IMG/VR virus record: IMGVR_UViG_3300010885_009426
Coordinates: 1-38,582 of that record
Reading direction: 5' to 3' (one strand)
DNA length: 38,582 nt
DNA from: a virus
The translations under genes were made by a program, and so were the position numbers. The notes beneath the pieces were generated by a model. It worked only from the letters and a program-made list of their open reading frames with translations, did not search any database and was not told the origin of the DNA. Below, in pieces: positions 32,250-38,498 of the stretch (positions within the stretch are counted from its first letter, which is position 1; every line of letters starts with the position of its first letter).

Positions 32250-34199
32250 CTATATCCAAGAAGGACGCCACATCTTTGGTGGAGCATGAAGTGGGCGAAG
32301 TTGGGGCATGTGTAGTTCAGCAAACCAATGTGCCATTACCAAGTCGGTGCCGTTCTTTTTATCTCTAGTCCAAGAAGTCATCTCGTCTACAAATGCCATA
32401 GTCTTCCAATTAGCACGCATAGTTGGGATTCGTACCTGCCCTGATCTCCACAGAGGTGGCAGCAAAGCTTCAACACCAAGGTTCTCGTCAAACTTGTTGC
32501 GGGCTGTTGTGTGTGGCACAACGTTGATCCCATGCAATGCTTGCCATTTGCGAACGAAGTCGTGCGCCAAAAGAAACCGTTGCGCTGCGTTGATTTCTAC
32601 GATCCAATGGGAGATCGGATAGCCGTAAGCCATTGAACGGTTCTGCCATTCCTCCATGATTCCACCGAACTCACGGGTCTGCGTGTTGTAGCCCAGTAGA
32701 TCTTCGGCGGTTAGCTTAACTCGTTCAACATCAATCAAGTATCTAAGGTTGGTTGACGGTTGATATAGCCACCATTGCAAAGCCCAGAACATGGTTGGTG
32801 ATGGGTCAACTGATGCAATAGAAATAACTGGCGGGACCAAACCTTCAGGAACATATCCTGCTTGTCGGTCATTGTCGATGCAACCTGGATACAGTACACC
32901 ATCTGGACCCAGACCACCAGTTGCCCACGTGCGATTAATTAAGTAGTTATCTTCCGCCATATCCTTTTGTTGATATACAACTTCAAACTTTGATGGCGAA
33001 CTGTGTCGAACATAAGAAAGATCTTTCCATGAAAGACGAAATGGTTCCAGCAACGGACCAACAGGCCATGCAGGTGCGTCTTGTCTACGAGACTTAGGAC
33101 CATCATCTAGTTCTTCATAGTAAGCCTTGTAGATTAAGTGATGATACTTATAGGTTTTAACTGGTTCTACTTCTTCGGATACATCAGTTACATCTGATCC
33201 GTCATAGTCGTCTGCGTCGTAAGCAACCTTACCAAGACAATGCGCGTATAGGTCAAGTGGTCCAAGACGTTGACCGATAACGGCAAGCATGCCACCTGGA
33301 TCAACACGGGCTTCTGCCATTGAGTCCCAACGTTCAATGAGTTTGTCACGAGCAACAGATTCTTTAGCGTTCTCTGGTGATGCCACGTCGTCAAACAAAC
33401 AAAGGTCGGCACGGTGTCCAATGAACTCTGATTCGATACCATATGCGCTTACTGTTGGTTCTTTGTTGTCTAAACCACCAGCTCCTTGTTGTTCTACTAC
33501 AAATTCTTCTGCGCGCCACAGAGCACCAACATGGTTGGGTCTGAAACGCCCATAGTCCAAAGACAAGCAACCTTCTGCGTTGATAGCTAATCCTTTGGCA
33601 ACCATCTCTGGGTCAGGAATAAGTGGGGATGTGCGCTCTAAGGTTTCACGGATACGGCGTGAATACATCTTTGCAAGCGTTTGCGAGATGGATCCGATCA
33701 TCACACGGATTGCTCGGTTGCGTACGATACACCAAACAGCCACGTCGTGGAATAGGGTTGATTTACCTACACCTGGTGGGCAGTTAAGAACCATGAACTG
33801 TTTGTCTGGATGTTCAAGCATTTCAACAATCTTGTATGCAGCATCTACTTGCCATGGTGACGGGACGCGACCCAGATAGACGGTACGGAAATAATCAAAG
33901 TCTTCTAGCCCACGTTGCGCTCTTTCGGACAACCTGCCAGCTGGAATGACGGGTGGCATGTTGACCATCTCCAGTCTGTCCTTTTCAACGGATCCTCTGC
34001 CACCACCTGGCTTAGCTAACTTGACTTGCTCCAACTCAAGTTTGGCTTCTGTTTCTTTTGCTTTAGATCGCCACTTGACAGCCGTGTTGTAGCAAACACC
34101 AGAGATACGTGCAGCTTCTTTTGTGGATACGCCAGATTGTAGGGCTTGCCAGAATAGGGCTCGGTCTTCAGCCGAGATCGCCCTTCTACCTTGGGACAT
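32250..34199 (-). CDS. terL: terminase large subunit with N-terminal HTH
   Basis: A 649-residue packaging motor. An N-terminal helix-turn-helix (about 9-48, VSTKEAARISGVCYNTAVKW) is fused to the ATPase. The Walker A is NCPPGVGKST, the Walker B is LCLFDDVAS, and the nuclease residues follow in SVDPSP and VEINAAQ. It cuts concatemeric DNA and drives it into the head using ATP. The fused HTH may do the DNA recognition usually carried by a small subunit. The start overlaps the previous stop (TAATG) after an AAGAAAAAGAAG stretch. Confidence 0.92.
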   Translation of the reverse strand: MSQGRRAISAEDRALFWQALQSGVSTKEAARISGVCYNTAVKWRSKAKETEAKLELEQVKLAKPGGGRGSVEKDRLEMVNMPPVIPAGRLSERAQRGLEDFDYFRTVYLGRVPSPWQVDAAYKIVEMLEHPDKQFMVLNCPPGVGKSTLFHDVAVWCIVRNRAIRVMIGSISQTLAKMYSRRIRETLERTSPLIPDPEMVAKGLAINAEGCLSLDYGRFRPNHVGALWRAEEFVVEQQGAGGLDNKEPTVSAYGIESEFIGHRADLCLFDDVASPENAKESVARDKLIERWDSMAEARVDPGGMLAVIGQRLGPLDLYAHCLGKVAYDADDYDGSDVTDVSEEVEPVKTYKYHHLIYKAYYEELDDGPKSRRQDAPAWPVGPLLEPFRLSWKDLSYVRHSSPSKFEVVYQQKDMAEDNYLINRTWATGGLGPDGVLYPGCIDNDRQAGYVPEGLVPPVISIASVDPSPTMFWALQWWLYQPSTNLRYLIDVERVKLTAEDLLGYNTQTREFGGIMEEWQNRSMAYGYPISHWIVEINAAQRFLLAHDFVRKWQALHGINVVPHTTARNKFDENLGVEALLPPLWRSGQVRIPTMRANWKTMAFVDEMTSWTRDKKNGTDLVMAHWFAELHMPQLRPLHAPPKMWRPSWI

Positions 34200-34489
34200 T
34201 ACTTCTTTTTCTTTTTACCAGTCACCTTTACTGATTCAGGTTTGGTCAAAGCATTGCGCTGCTCATACAAGAACTTGGCATTTTCTGCAAGACGCTTTTC
34301 TACCTGTGGTTCAAAAGAAGTATACGGATCAAATGATGCACGCATGTTCATAGCTTTCACTTGTTCTTCCATCACGTACTTGATTCCTTCCACGGTCTTG
34401 CGTCGAGCGTCAGCATTGAGGGCTTCAGTTTCGCTTTCCTTGTATTCAGCAAGAGAGCCATAAAAATTTTTATTTTTTGGTTTCATCAT
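34199..34489 (-). CDS. small Lys-tailed protein in the terminase small-subunit position
   Basis: A 96-residue protein from the ATG at 34489 (an ATG one codon later is equally possible). It is helical and charged (DARRKTVEGIKYVMEEQVKA, VEKRLAENAKFLYEQRNAL) and ends GKKKKK. Position directly before terL suggests a terminase small subunit, but the HTH sits in TerL instead. A TATAGT box ends 7 bases before the ATG, so the mRNA may have no leader. A longer frame to 34531 would cross that box. Role tentative. Confidence 0.6.
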   Translation of the reverse strand: MMKPKNKNFYGSLAEYKESETEALNADARRKTVEGIKYVMEEQVKAMNMRASFDPYTSFEPQVEKRLAENAKFLYEQRNALTKPESVKVTGKKKKK

Positions 34490-34490
34490 G

Positions 34491-34519
34491 TTGTCAACTA
34501 TACACCATGGTGCTAGAGT
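34491..34519. promoter_or_regulatory. divergent promoter pair around a CACCATGGTG palindrome
   Basis: Minus strand: TATAGT (34502-34497) with a weak CTGCCA -35 16 bases upstream, placing the start at or next to the ATG at 34489 (leaderless). Plus strand: TTGTCA (34491-34496), 17-base spacer, extended -10 TGC-TAGAGT (34514-34519), start near 34526. Between the two -10 boxes lies the perfect palindrome CACCATGGTG (34503-34512), a good site for one regulator controlling both directions. Prediction by eye. Confidence 0.45.
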
Positions 34520-34903
34520 GGCAGGACTCACAACCGACTAAACGCACGGGCCGTACTCTATTCGCACAGAGCGGGGCATTGAACACCAGGTAACTGGGGT
34601 AGATCTCCCATGACTGGGAGAAGCGACGTGATGAACGATACATCATCAACTAAGGTGTCGGCTAAATAGCTTGGCTACGGCGACCTGCTCCATAAAGGAT
34701 GCGAACCGTGGGGGGAGCTGACAGCTCTAAGTTGATTCGTAGCGGTTAACCAGCGTATGTGTACGGTATACACACAAACTAGCGCCGTTCACCACAGAAA
34801 ATGTAACAAATCCACACATATACAGGACGGGTATTACCCCCCCTGGGGGGTAGGGTAGGCTCGGCAAACCCCTAGTTGTCTAGAGGCTTACCGAGCCTAG
34901 AGC
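34520..34903 (+). ncRNA. candidate structured RNA or packaging/regulatory region, no gene
   Basis: No convincing reading frame on either strand. The block has several inverted repeats: CCAG-GTAA-CTGG (34586-34597, a GNRA-type loop if read on the plus strand), TCTCCCA-TGAC-TGGGAGA (34604-34621), GAGCT-GAC-AGCTC (34715-34727), TGTGTA-5-TACACA (34758-34774), a C7/G6 palindrome (34836-34851) and the long stem at 34856-34899. A plus-strand promoter-like sequence precedes it. It could instead be a cos/pac site next to terminase. Only small frames (19 and 16 codons) are seen on the plus strand. Confidence 0.35.
34856..34899. other. long hairpin between the ATT-start frame and the structured block
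   Basis: Outer arms TAGGCTCGG (34856-34864) and CCGAGCCTA (34891-34899) pair over 9 bases. Inner CTAG arms (34872-34875, 34880-34883) enclose TTGT, and the middle pairs partially. It starts 4 bases after the stop of the frame 34904-35149. It may stop that transcript, although no U-run follows, or form part of the structured block. Confidence 0.6.
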
Positions 34904-35149
34904 CTAAGCCTTGTTGGCTAGAGCGTAGAGCGTATATCCATTAGTCTCTACAGTCTTTGAGACTGCTTTGACCTTTACGCCTAGAGCCACTAGGGACTCT
35001 TGGCCTTTCCAATTCATTACCCTGACTATTTCATTCTTCTTGATTGTGCCCTGACCGTCCCAGACTTTAATTCCATAGACGGCGTTCTTATCTTTCTTAG
35101 AGCCTGAGACTATGCCCCAAGACCCTAATTTATATTGGTTAGTAGTAAT
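34904..35149 (-). CDS. 81-residue protein with a probable ATT start codon
   Basis: An open frame of 81 codons with no ATG, GTG or TTG near its 5' end. ATT at 35149 sits 6 bases after a strong AAGGGAG site, and an in-frame stop lies just upstream. The product reads as a sensible small beta protein: TTNQYKLGSWGIVSGSKKD, then AVYGIKVWDGQGTIKKNEIV, RVMNWKGQESLVALGVKVKA and ETNGYTLYALANKA. A later internal ATG (codon 45) would leave only 37 residues. It follows the promoter at 35195 and its hairpin leader. Function unknown. A sequencing error in an ATG is possible. Confidence 0.55.
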   Translation of the reverse strand: MTTNQYKLGSWGIVSGSKKDKNAVYGIKVWDGQGTIKKNEIVRVMNWKGQESLVALGVKVKAVSKTVETNGYTLYALANKA

Positions 35150-35167
35150 GACTATCTCCCTTGTTTA

Positions 35168-35189
35168 GTGTTGGCGGAATTGCCAACAC
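35168..35189 (-). other. hairpin at the predicted 5' end of the 34904-35149 transcript
   Basis: Perfect 8-bp arms (GTGTTGGC 35168-35175, GCCAACAC 35182-35189) around 6 bases. The predicted start for the promoter at 35195-35223 is about 35189, so the mRNA would open with this stem, followed by the AAGGGAG site. Confidence 0.6.
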
Positions 35190-35194
35190 AAACC

Positions 35195-35223
35195 ACGCTA
35201 TCACCATTTCAACCGTCTTGCAA
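35195..35223 (-). promoter_or_regulatory. predicted promoter for the ATT-start frame
   Basis: Minus strand: TTGCAA (35223-35218), 17-base spacer, TAGCGT (35200-35195) preceded by TGA as an extended -10. The same -35 word and -10 pattern occur at 313-340 and 6712-6740. Start predicted near 35189. Confidence 0.5.
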
Positions 35224-35434
35224 ATCGGCTGCAATCTCGCCGATTAGTAGTAGCACCCCACCCCTACTCCCTACCGTATGCCGTAGGTCTTTACGCTAGA
35301 CCTAGACGGTGTTGGTAGTGGTAGCAGTAGGGTATAGCCCCTTAAGGACACAAGGGATTAAAGTCCCTAAGGGGCTTAATAACCCTAACGGTTACTGATT
35401 AGTAACCAAGCAATAATAAACACAATTAGGGTTA
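35223..35434. repeat. cluster of inverted repeats, possible origin or packaging site
   Basis: Four stems in 210 bases: AATCGGC/GCCGATT (35223-35245), TAGGTCT/AGACCTA (35284-35304), a 14-base stem AGCCCCTTAAGGAC/GTCCCTAAGGGGCT with one wobble (35336-35376), and TAACCCTAA/TTAGGGTTA (35380-35434) enclosing GGTTACT-GATT-AGTAACC (35390-35407). None is followed by a U-run on the minus strand. The only reading frame inside is the micro-frame at 35385-35447. Confidence 0.6.
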
Positions 35435-35447
35435 ATAACCTATCCAC
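35385..35447 (-). CDS. 20-residue membrane micropeptide (doubtful)
   Basis: A GTG-start frame of 20 codons encoding V(M)DRLLTLIVFIIAWLLISNR, a single hydrophobic helix. A GAGG site lies 11 bases before it. It follows the acidic-protein gene by about 40 bases. The frame overlaps the inverted repeats, so the hydrophobic reading may be a by-product of the structure. Weak. Confidence 0.3.
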   Translation of the reverse strand: MDRLLTLIVFIIAWLLISNR

Positions 35448-35490
35448 TATTTCATATACCTCACTCTCCTTCCTTTTGTTTAGAACTTAA

Positions 35491-36228
35491 TCAGTCATCA
35501 TCGTTAGACCCATCACCGAAGTCTCCTTCTAGGTTTGGTGGTCTCTCGTCGTTAAGGACTTGCTTGGCGATATTTTTCTTAAGCATATCGAGAATATGCT
35601 CATACATAATTGGGCTTTGCGCTTTAAGCATATTGGGCAGACTCAAGTGTGTGTAAGTGTTTTTAAGGAAGTCAAAGTCCCACTTGTTATCAAACTCGTC
35701 TGGCTCTGGTGCTATCTCCTCGTTAGTGTCCCAAGACTTGGTGATAGTGTCGCCACTTGCCAAGACCTTTTGGAATATAAGGATATTGCCCAACGCCATA
35801 GCCTGAACCAACTCGCCTTTACGCTTAGCCCTAGCAAGTAAGCCTTGTGGCTCTTTCCATTGGCTAAGCACCAACGCAGTCTCTAGGTCGCCCAAGAACT
35901 GACGGATTTTACTGACTGGCACACTATCTGCTATCAGTTCCACCCTTCCTGCCTGTGTTGCTTCTTCGTTTTCTTCTTTGCTGAACCCATTACTGACTAA
36001 CCTGCCTGCACCTTCTGCTAATGCTTGCTTTGCTTCGTCGGGTTCTACGGCTTTGATTGAATACACCTGAGTCCCAACGAGTGGATTGTCTTGTTCCATA
36101 GCAGTTATCAGGTTCTTAAATATCGCCAAGCCTTCAGATTGTGCGTCTGTTGGTTCGGCAATACGCTTGCTTTCAATGGCGATTATGTTTTCTAGTTCTG
36201 CCATTAACTCATTGTCTTGATTTTCCAT
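35491..36228 (-). CDS. third component of the AAA+/VWA module, function unknown
   Basis: A 245-residue acidic, helical protein (IENIIAIESKR-like start, KIRQFLGDLETALVLSQWKE in the middle) ending in an acidic tail (DFGDGSNDDD). No known domain recognised. It follows the VWA gene by 4 bases with an AAAGGGA site inside the VWA 3' end, so it is co-expressed with the ATPase and VWA protein. In cellular MoxR-VWA modules the third gene is often the variable partner or effector. Whether that applies here is inference. Confidence 0.75.
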   Translation of the reverse strand: MENQDNELMAELENIIAIESKRIAEPTDAQSEGLAIFKNLITAMEQDNPLVGTQVYSIKAVEPDEAKQALAEGAGRLVSNGFSKEENEEATQAGRVELIADSVPVSKIRQFLGDLETALVLSQWKEPQGLLARAKRKGELVQAMALGNILIFQKVLASGDTITKSWDTNEEIAPEPDEFDNKWDFDFLKNTYTHLSLPNMLKAQSPIMYEHILDMLKKNIAKQVLNDERPPNLEGDFGDGSNDDD

Positions 36229-36232
36229 TGTT

Positions 36233-37564
36233 CTATCCCTTTCCTTGTAGTTTTTTAAGTGTTTTTATTGCTGAGTAAGCATTAGGGCAAACGATAACGC
36301 CATAACGCTGTTTTATTTTATTTGTTTCCGCTCTTAGAGACATACCACCACTATCGTTTAGCCCTGTAACCATCTCGTCGCTAATCCAAATGACTGGCTG
36401 ACGAGAACTCTCTCTAAGAACCTTAATGCCATACATCAACGCTGGTGCGTCGCAACCGTTACCACCGTGAAAGTCTGGCAACTTGCGTATCCTGCGACCC
36501 TTACGGGCAACGACATAAGCATTGGGGTTATCGTGGCTTGGTCTAGAGTCTGACGAGTAGCAAAGCACCGTAGCACCTGCCGAGACTTTAATCATCTCGT
36601 CGATATCGCCCTCGCATAACGACATAGAACCCGAACAGTCAATAACAACAACTGCCCCTAACGCTCTAGTCTTGCGAGTAAATATCCGTTCCTCAGGGTC
36701 AGAGAACAAGCGACCGATATTCTTAATCGCTCTGCCTGTATCTGTATACATAACTTTCCTACCGAGTTTGCCTGTATGAGTTAATGGCAACTCAGGCTTA
36801 GAAACATACAACGGATACCACCTATCTGAACCGTCTGTATATTCCTTGCCTTTGCCATACTCGTAAGACTCACCTGGTTGCTTCTCCTTTTTCTCTTGGT
36901 CTTTAATGTGCTTCTCGCCAAGCATTGAGAGTCTGTCAATCTCTCTAGCCAAGTCCCGATAAGAACTTCTAGCACGGCGACGGCGAAAGTCAGTTGACGA
37001 GTTAATATCTTTAACTTCTCGCCAACGCCAACTGCCTGTGCCGTAGATACCTTTCAGGTGATTGTTAAAATTAACCAACAAGTCCCGAACTTCTTCGTTG
37101 CCTATCTCAAGCACTAAGTTGTCAAACGCTTCCGTATTTGAGTAACTTATGGCTTTACCAAACAACTCGCTATTGGGGCTTGGCTCGCTAAGCATTGTTG
37201 CCAACACATCTGTAGACATAGTGCCTATAGTTGGGTCGTCATTAAATGCTTCCTTGTATGCGTTGATAGCAAATATCTGCTCGGCGTATTTAACGCTGCT
37301 TGGCTTTACTTTCCAACGCTTTGCAAGTTGCTTGCTGTTAGGTAACTGAAACCTGCTAAGCGTCAAAGCAAAACGCCTAAGGCGACGGCTTGTTAGACCG
37401 TCGCCCGTAGGGGCTTGATAACTATGAGGCTTCCTAGGTGTTCCGAAACTAACGCTCACCCCGTCAAAGTCCAATGGCGTGCCACCTGACTCGTAACGGT
37501 TATGGTCTAACTCTGGTCGTTGCCCCAATGCTTCAGGGGCTACGGTGTTGTGCTTAGTTGTCAT
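36233..37564 (-). CDS. VWA-domain protein (CobT-like), partner of AAA+ ATPase
   Basis: A 443-residue protein. The N-terminal part is helical (possible HTH-like segment about 78-110). A charged middle (about 200-250) leads into GRAIKNIGRLFSDPEERIF and then a von Willebrand A domain (about 301-443). The MIDAS metal site is DCSGSMS (309-315), with further ligands likely in HGGNGCDAPAL and WISDEMVTG. MoxR-type ATPases work with such VWA proteins to load metals or remodel complexes (CobS/CobT, RavA/ViaA are known pairs). It overlaps the membrane-protein gene before it (ATGA) and shares its AAGGGAGAATA leader with the ATPase gene. Confidence 0.85.
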   Translation of the reverse strand: MTTKHNTVAPEALGQRPELDHNRYESGGTPLDFDGVSVSFGTPRKPHSYQAPTGDGLTSRRLRRFALTLSRFQLPNSKQLAKRWKVKPSSVKYAEQIFAINAYKEAFNDDPTIGTMSTDVLATMLSEPSPNSELFGKAISYSNTEAFDNLVLEIGNEEVRDLLVNFNNHLKGIYGTGSWRWREVKDINSSTDFRRRRARSSYRDLAREIDRLSMLGEKHIKDQEKKEKQPGESYEYGKGKEYTDGSDRWYPLYVSKPELPLTHTGKLGRKVMYTDTGRAIKNIGRLFSDPEERIFTRKTRALGAVVVIDCSGSMSLCEGDIDEMIKVSAGATVLCYSSDSRPSHDNPNAYVVARKGRRIRKLPDFHGGNGCDAPALMYGIKVLRESSRQPVIWISDEMVTGLNDSGGMSLRAETNKIKQRYGVIVCPNAYSAIKTLKKLQGKG

Positions 37565-37752
37565 TGTATTCTCCCTTTGTAAGTTGGGTGATTACGCATT
37601 GACTTGCGCTTAGCCCAATAACGGTTCTCTCGTTCTCTCTCTCGTTCATCAAGAGTGTGTATAAACGCACCAACTTGATAGCCGATAAAGAGGCAGACCA
37701 TAACAATAACTATGAGATGGTCTATCCACAAAGTTATTTTGTCGCCTTCCAT
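37561..37752 (-). CDS. small membrane protein in the AAA+/VWA operon
   Basis: A 63-residue protein with one membrane helix (about 8-28, LWIDHLIVIVMVCLFIGYQV) and a charged, basic tail (RERERENRYWAKRKSMRNHP). Its ATG overlaps the ATPase stop (TAATG) and its stop overlaps the VWA start (ATGA). The placement between the two core genes suggests a membrane anchor or regulator for the module. No family recognised. Confidence 0.75.
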   Translation of the reverse strand: MEGDKITLWIDHLIVIVMVCLFIGYQVGAFIHTLDERERERENRYWAKRKSMRNHPTYKGRIQ

Positions 37753-38498
37753 TATTGTGCCTCTACTTTCTGAAGACTAATGCTGTCAATGATTTGCTCT
37801 GCTATACGGGGTAAGCAGACATCAACTGACTTGTGCAAGTCGTTAGTCTTTGCGTAGAGTTGGGCAAACTCCACGAAGTTTCTTAACGAGTAACGGTCTG
37901 ACTGTGTGGTTCTTGATACCACAGAGAACGCCAAGTCCCTAAGGTATTCAGGCAGACTAGCAATAGCGTCAGGGTGTGGTTCAGTTATCTCTAACTGCAC
38001 AACCAAACGGTCTTGGATAGCGCGCCCTAAGTCCTCAGGCTCACCGTTCATAGTGGCTACAACGCTAAAGCCTTGTGCTGGCTTAATCGTTTCGCCTGTA
38101 TCGGGGTTCTGCCAAGAGGAACTAGCGTGAGTGTCGATAAGAGACATAAGGCGACTCTCAATATCGCCATTGACTCTGTTAATTTCATCAACAACCAAGC
38201 GACCACCTGTTCGCCAAGCCTTAATAGCAACGCCCTCGTGGAACATAAGTTCCTTAGAGCCATTAACCAATGTCGGCTTATACATACCGATTAAGTCTGC
38301 ATCAGTCATTTCCTCTGTGCAAACTAACCGATAAGCGTTATCGGGGTTAGTGTGGTAATTCATAGCGAAGTATGTCTTACCTGTTCCTGGTGCGCCATAG
38401 AGCAATACTCGCCCTAAGTTATTCTCAAGAGCAAAACTTGCTCTCTCCCAAGGGCTATTAAAGCCTTGAGTTTGTGTTGCTTCCTGTCCTTCTAGCAT
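37752..38498 (-). CDS. MoxR-type AAA+ ATPase (CobS-like)
   Basis: A 248-residue single-domain AAA+ ATPase. Walker A GAPGTGKT (35-42), the MTDADLIG motif typical of MoxR/CobS (64-71), Walker B RLVVDE (100-105), sensor-1 Asn 151 in VVATMNG and an arginine finger at 164 (IQDRLVV) are all present. It would form a ring and use ATP to remodel a partner, probably through the VWA protein encoded next but one. Start ATG at 38498 with AAAAGGGAGAATA upstream. The copy at the left end (1-39) is part of the terminal repeat. Confidence 0.9.
   Translation of the reverse strand: MLEGQEATQTQGFNSPWERASFALENNLGRVLLYGAPGTGKTYFAMNYHTNPDNAYRLVCTEEMTDADLIGMYKPTLVNGSKELMFHEGVAIKAWRTGGRLVVDEINRVNGDIESRLMSLIDTHASSSWQNPDTGETIKPAQGFSVVATMNGEPEDLGRAIQDRLVVQLEITEPHPDAIASLPEYLRDLAFSVVSRTTQSDRYSLRNFVEFAQLYAKTNDLHKSVDVCLPRIAEQIIDSISLQKVEAQ

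Noticed and set aside
34490-34545. tRNA-like 3' end (GAGTCCTGCCACTCTAGC then ACCA on the minus strand), possible attP
   Set aside because: No matching T-stem, no 5' acceptor half nearby, and no integrase gene in the genome.
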